Of a DNA stretch of 64,000 nt, positions 61,070 through 64,000 are shown one piece after another. The DNA lies in the NCBI GenBank assembly GCA_018389105.1, contig JACATO010002137.1, positions 248,001-312,000 on the forward strand, in the 5' to 3' direction. A program made the position numbers and the translations under genes. Every line of letters starts with the position of its first letter. Positions within the stretch are counted from its first letter, which is position 1. The notes under the pieces are model-generated. The model made no database searches. It was not told the DNA's origin and was given only the letters and a program-made list of their open reading frames with translations. This DNA is from Nautilus pompilius. Its lineage: Eukaryota; Mollusca; Cephalopoda; Nautilida; Nautilidae.

Positions 61070-62570
61070 ATGAAGTGGGGGGGGGTGATTTTTTATGGCA
61101 AGGTGCTAAATACAGCAACACTCACCACCACCTATTGAAACAGAATCCGCAGATCCAGCATTGGATTAGTTATCTAGAGGCCTGTAAATCCTAGGAAAGA
61201 AATTGATCAGCATCCACATTACAAACCGTGGTGCATGAGAACGATGGTTTGATTGGTGTAGCCTGCTTGGGTCTCCAACTTGGGGAACTAGCAAGAGAAA
61301 TTTAATAATTCCTTTATATTGCCCTCATTTTTCTCAAATTACGGATCTTTTTAAAAATCAGACAGGAGCAAAAAGATATAAGTATACCGGCAAACATTAA
61401 TAAAATATTCAAGATTAATTTTACTTAAACATATTAGGGAAATTTTATGTAGAACTTGTGTAACCCTACAAATTCTCCACAGGTTTGAGCTCCTGACTAC
61501 AGCATGCCCACCAATTTTTTTATTTGTAATTGACAACCAGTTTCTATAGCTGCAATCATAAACCAAAGTGTCCCTTGTGGCTTTGGAGATTGGCCAGGGG
61601 GTTAAGGGAGGGCCCCTGCTTTCATCAATTGCCAGATAGTGGATCTGATAGCAATGTATTCTGCAAGGATATTAATTTTCATTAGTGGAGAAGAGTACTT
61701 TCAGTTGCAACAGTCATGAACTGAACTGAAGCTGTGTTATATGGCACTCCATAACGTGAACGCGATCTCTGTTATGGCTCCATCACTCTTAGCTTGATGC
61801 ATTTTTGCGACATAGAAAAAGTTTAAAAAAAAAAAAAAATTAACGTCCTTGGTACATAGATTATATCATACGGAAGACTACAGCTAGTTCTACTGATGTA
61901 AAATGGAATCATTACTTATGGTATTGTTGCAAAAGCACGTAATTATTTGAAAATAGGAAACCCAATATTTTAAAGTCTGTGGAGAGTTTCTCCACGGAGA
62001 TCTGGGTCAGACATTCTGGTTCGACTGGCTGCTGCTATGTTTTTTGGGGTGCAGTCATTGAGTGAGTGAGTTTGACTGGTAGCTGTTCTGTGTAACCCTA
62101 TGGAACCATGAGTGCTGATAGCAATCATTTTTAGCGTGAAAGTGGTTTTTTTCGCGAATTTACCACCACTTTTCCCAGTCTGCAGTAAGCTCAGCCAACA
62201 CCATGTTTAAACCAATAATTGCAATTTCTCTCTAAAAGCTAAATGTAATCAAACCTAAATGTCATTGGTAAAAGGATTAATATTTCCCTATAAACAGTGT
62301 GTTAGCCCATCTGTTTTTTACTTTGGGCAATGAAAACATCTTTTTGTTATATTGGTTTTATTTCTTAATGGTAGACAAGAATTCCAATAATTTATGCCCC
62401 TACTTTTCTTTTCATATAGTTGAGAAAGAGAGTGTGTGTGTGTGTGTGTGCTAAATCTCTAAACTTGTTTTTATGTCTTGTTGAACTCCTGTTCTGACTT
62501 TGAAGTTGAGGACATTCTCGGAGCTGTGAGGTAGAATGGGAAGGTGTAGGTATTGATGATCAGGCTAGTT
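61070..62570. other. Smad intron, no feature seen
   Basis: AT-rich, no recognised exon or repeat apart from a GT run at 62430-62450. Confidence 0.35.
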
Positions 62571-62574
62571 TGCT

Positions 62575-62765
62575 TAGGCACAGGTGGGGTGGTAGTCAAG
62601 AGTTACTTGTGGAGCCGCCTCGTGCACCCAGAAGAAGCTTGTGTGGCTGTTTGGTGATGGAGAGTAAGAAAGAAGATAACATGCTGGAAAGGTGCACCGA
62701 ATCAGGCCAGTTCTGACTGAGATTCAGACTAATCTAAGCAGTCAATCACTGAACCACCAGTTGTC
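62575..62765 (-). repeat. family A SINE fragment
   Basis: Has gaatcaggccagttctgac, gagattcagac (B-box side) and tcaatcactgaaccaccag (A-box side) on the plus strand, the layout of the family A copies. Confidence 0.45.
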
Positions 62766-62899
62766 TGATATTTAAATTTAAGAATGTAAAGTGGACATTT
62801 TAGTTAAAAATGGAACAAGTTCGCACCAATTGGCATTCTAAATAGACGGCATGTTTTCTTGCGACTTTCTGACTTATTAACTAAATTTTGACTGGGGCA

Positions 62900-62939
62900 T
62901 GCATACTTTCGTTCTGATCCAAAAATTGAGAACCCCCTG
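62900..62939 (-). mobile_element. hAT-type element terminus (fragment)
   Basis: On the minus strand it starts CAGGGGGTTCTCAATTTTTGG, close to the CAGNGGTTCTCAAxxTTTT inverted repeat of hAT elements. No matching opposite end found. Confidence 0.4.
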
Positions 62940-63494
62940 CCTAAAAGTATCATACATCTGTTTGTCAGACTGTGTGGTGACCACTGGAGAGAGACCTGGT
63001 TTGTAATAATGTTCAGATGTTCAGTAACTTAAATTTTAAAATTAATTTGACTAATCTGCCTTTATTCAAACCTGCTTACAGTTATGTATGTGCGTTTCAG
63101 CAAAGTGTGTGTTTCTTCTAATGTTTTGGGTGACATGGCTACCAAGTTACAGCTAATATGCTTTCCTACATACTATTATCACAACGAATATCCCATTTTT
63201 CATATATTTTGTCGGTTGCTGAATGAATGTCTCTGTTTCCAGAACCCTCTTTAGTTGTTGTCTGTCCTTGTAGTAGTTTCTGCGTTCCTAACTTAAAAAT
63301 ATTGGAAGACCTTTGGGCAATTTCATGCTCTGTTAAGTTGAACATGATGGAATTCCTGGTCAGTCCTATTGTCTTCGTTATCAAACTGCCATTGCAGTGA
63401 CCCCCCCCCCACGCATCACTGGCTCACCTTTCAAAGTTGGGTGCTCATTCTGGTAAGCTGGCAGCTGGCTGTCAGTATTTGGGTCTCTCTAGTC

Positions 63495-64000
63495 CAGTGG
63501 TTCCAAACCTTTTTGGACTCGTGGACCTTTTTCTGATACTCAAAAGACCTGCGACCCCCTGCCACACTTCCATAATTGAAAAAAAATCAAAGGATAAATT
63601 TAGCAAAAAAATCACATAAATAAGAGTTTTATTTGAATGTATTGACAGTTTTGAGAGAAATTCACCAGGAAAAAACCTATTACACTCATCCTTCAACACA
63701 TCTTTCTTTCTCAAAATTTAGTGATTTTTCGGGGAACAACATCTGCACATATAGTAAATTCACTACAGCAAAACAGAAGAAATCTACTAGCATCAGTGAA
63801 CTCTACCTCTGATCAACAGCTGTGTGGTGTTGGTGCCCAAGTTTGCCTAAAATCGAGCTGGCTAGTGTGCGTCCGGCCGAAGTCACAGTCCAGTCCTTGT
63901 AGTGTGCTCTGCCCCAGGCATCGTGGTCCTGGTCTTTTAGCTGCAGGCCCCAATGGCGTTAACCAATGGGAGCGCAGCTTGATTGCGTCAGTCCTACTGT
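63495..64000 (+). mobile_element. non-autonomous hAT element, left end, running off the window
   Basis: Starts CAGTGGTTCCAAACCTTTTT, a typical hAT terminal repeat (CAGTGGTTCTCAAACTTTTT). The following sequence stays distinct from the intron background to the window edge, and no right-hand CCACTG terminus was found. Confidence 0.5.

Overview
The window is eukaryotic, AT-rich, intron-rich animal DNA. It has two recognisable protein-coding genes, both on the + strand, set in a large mass of old transposon debris and simple repeats. The gene content (a raver-type PTB co-regulator and an R-Smad of the Smad2/3 class), the tRNA-derived SINEs and the mix of piggyBac, mariner, Tc1, Tigger and hAT relics suggest an invertebrate, most likely a mollusc. 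That placement is an inference, not a proof.

Region 1 (1-19.9 kb) is the 3' part of a raver orthologue (ribonucleoprotein PTB-binding). Eleven exons can be chained with correct phases from base 1 to a TAA at 18997-18999. They encode 627 residues: the end of an RRM, a long low-complexity region with PTB-binding [S/G][I/L]LGxxP motifs and repeated GLLPxP motifs, and a C-terminal tail almost identical to the vertebrate raver tail. The 5' exons (start codon and earlier RRMs) lie upstream of the window. Its introns carry several minus-oriented copies of an old tRNA-derived SINE.

Region 2 (19.9-34.9 kb) is intergenic. It holds a piggyBac-type MITE apparently split by another element, a SINE with target-site duplication, a decayed piggyBac transposase fragment, a fragment resembling Polinton accessory proteins, and a CpG-rich island with promoter-like motifs. 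That island lies between two CT/GA satellite arrays in inverted orientation. Further on are an internally deleted mariner and trinucleotide repeats.

Region 3 (34.9-64 kb) starts with the GC-rich promoter and first coding exon of a Smad2/3 orthologue (first part of the MH1 domain, donor at 35378). No second Smad exon was found, so the first intron appears to be at least 28.6 kb long. It contains a 1.9-kb minisatellite with a 66-bp unit, more piggyBac MITEs, Tigger, Tc1, mariner-like and hAT relics, a perfect 50-bp palindrome, and one isolated exon-like segment (50580-50660) that does not fit the Smad frame.

The two genes have no evident functional link: raver acts in splicing, the Smad in TGF-beta/activin signalling. 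I found no convincing new biological system. The best leads are the competing splice acceptors in raver, the orphan exon, the 50-bp palindrome and the inverted satellite pair.
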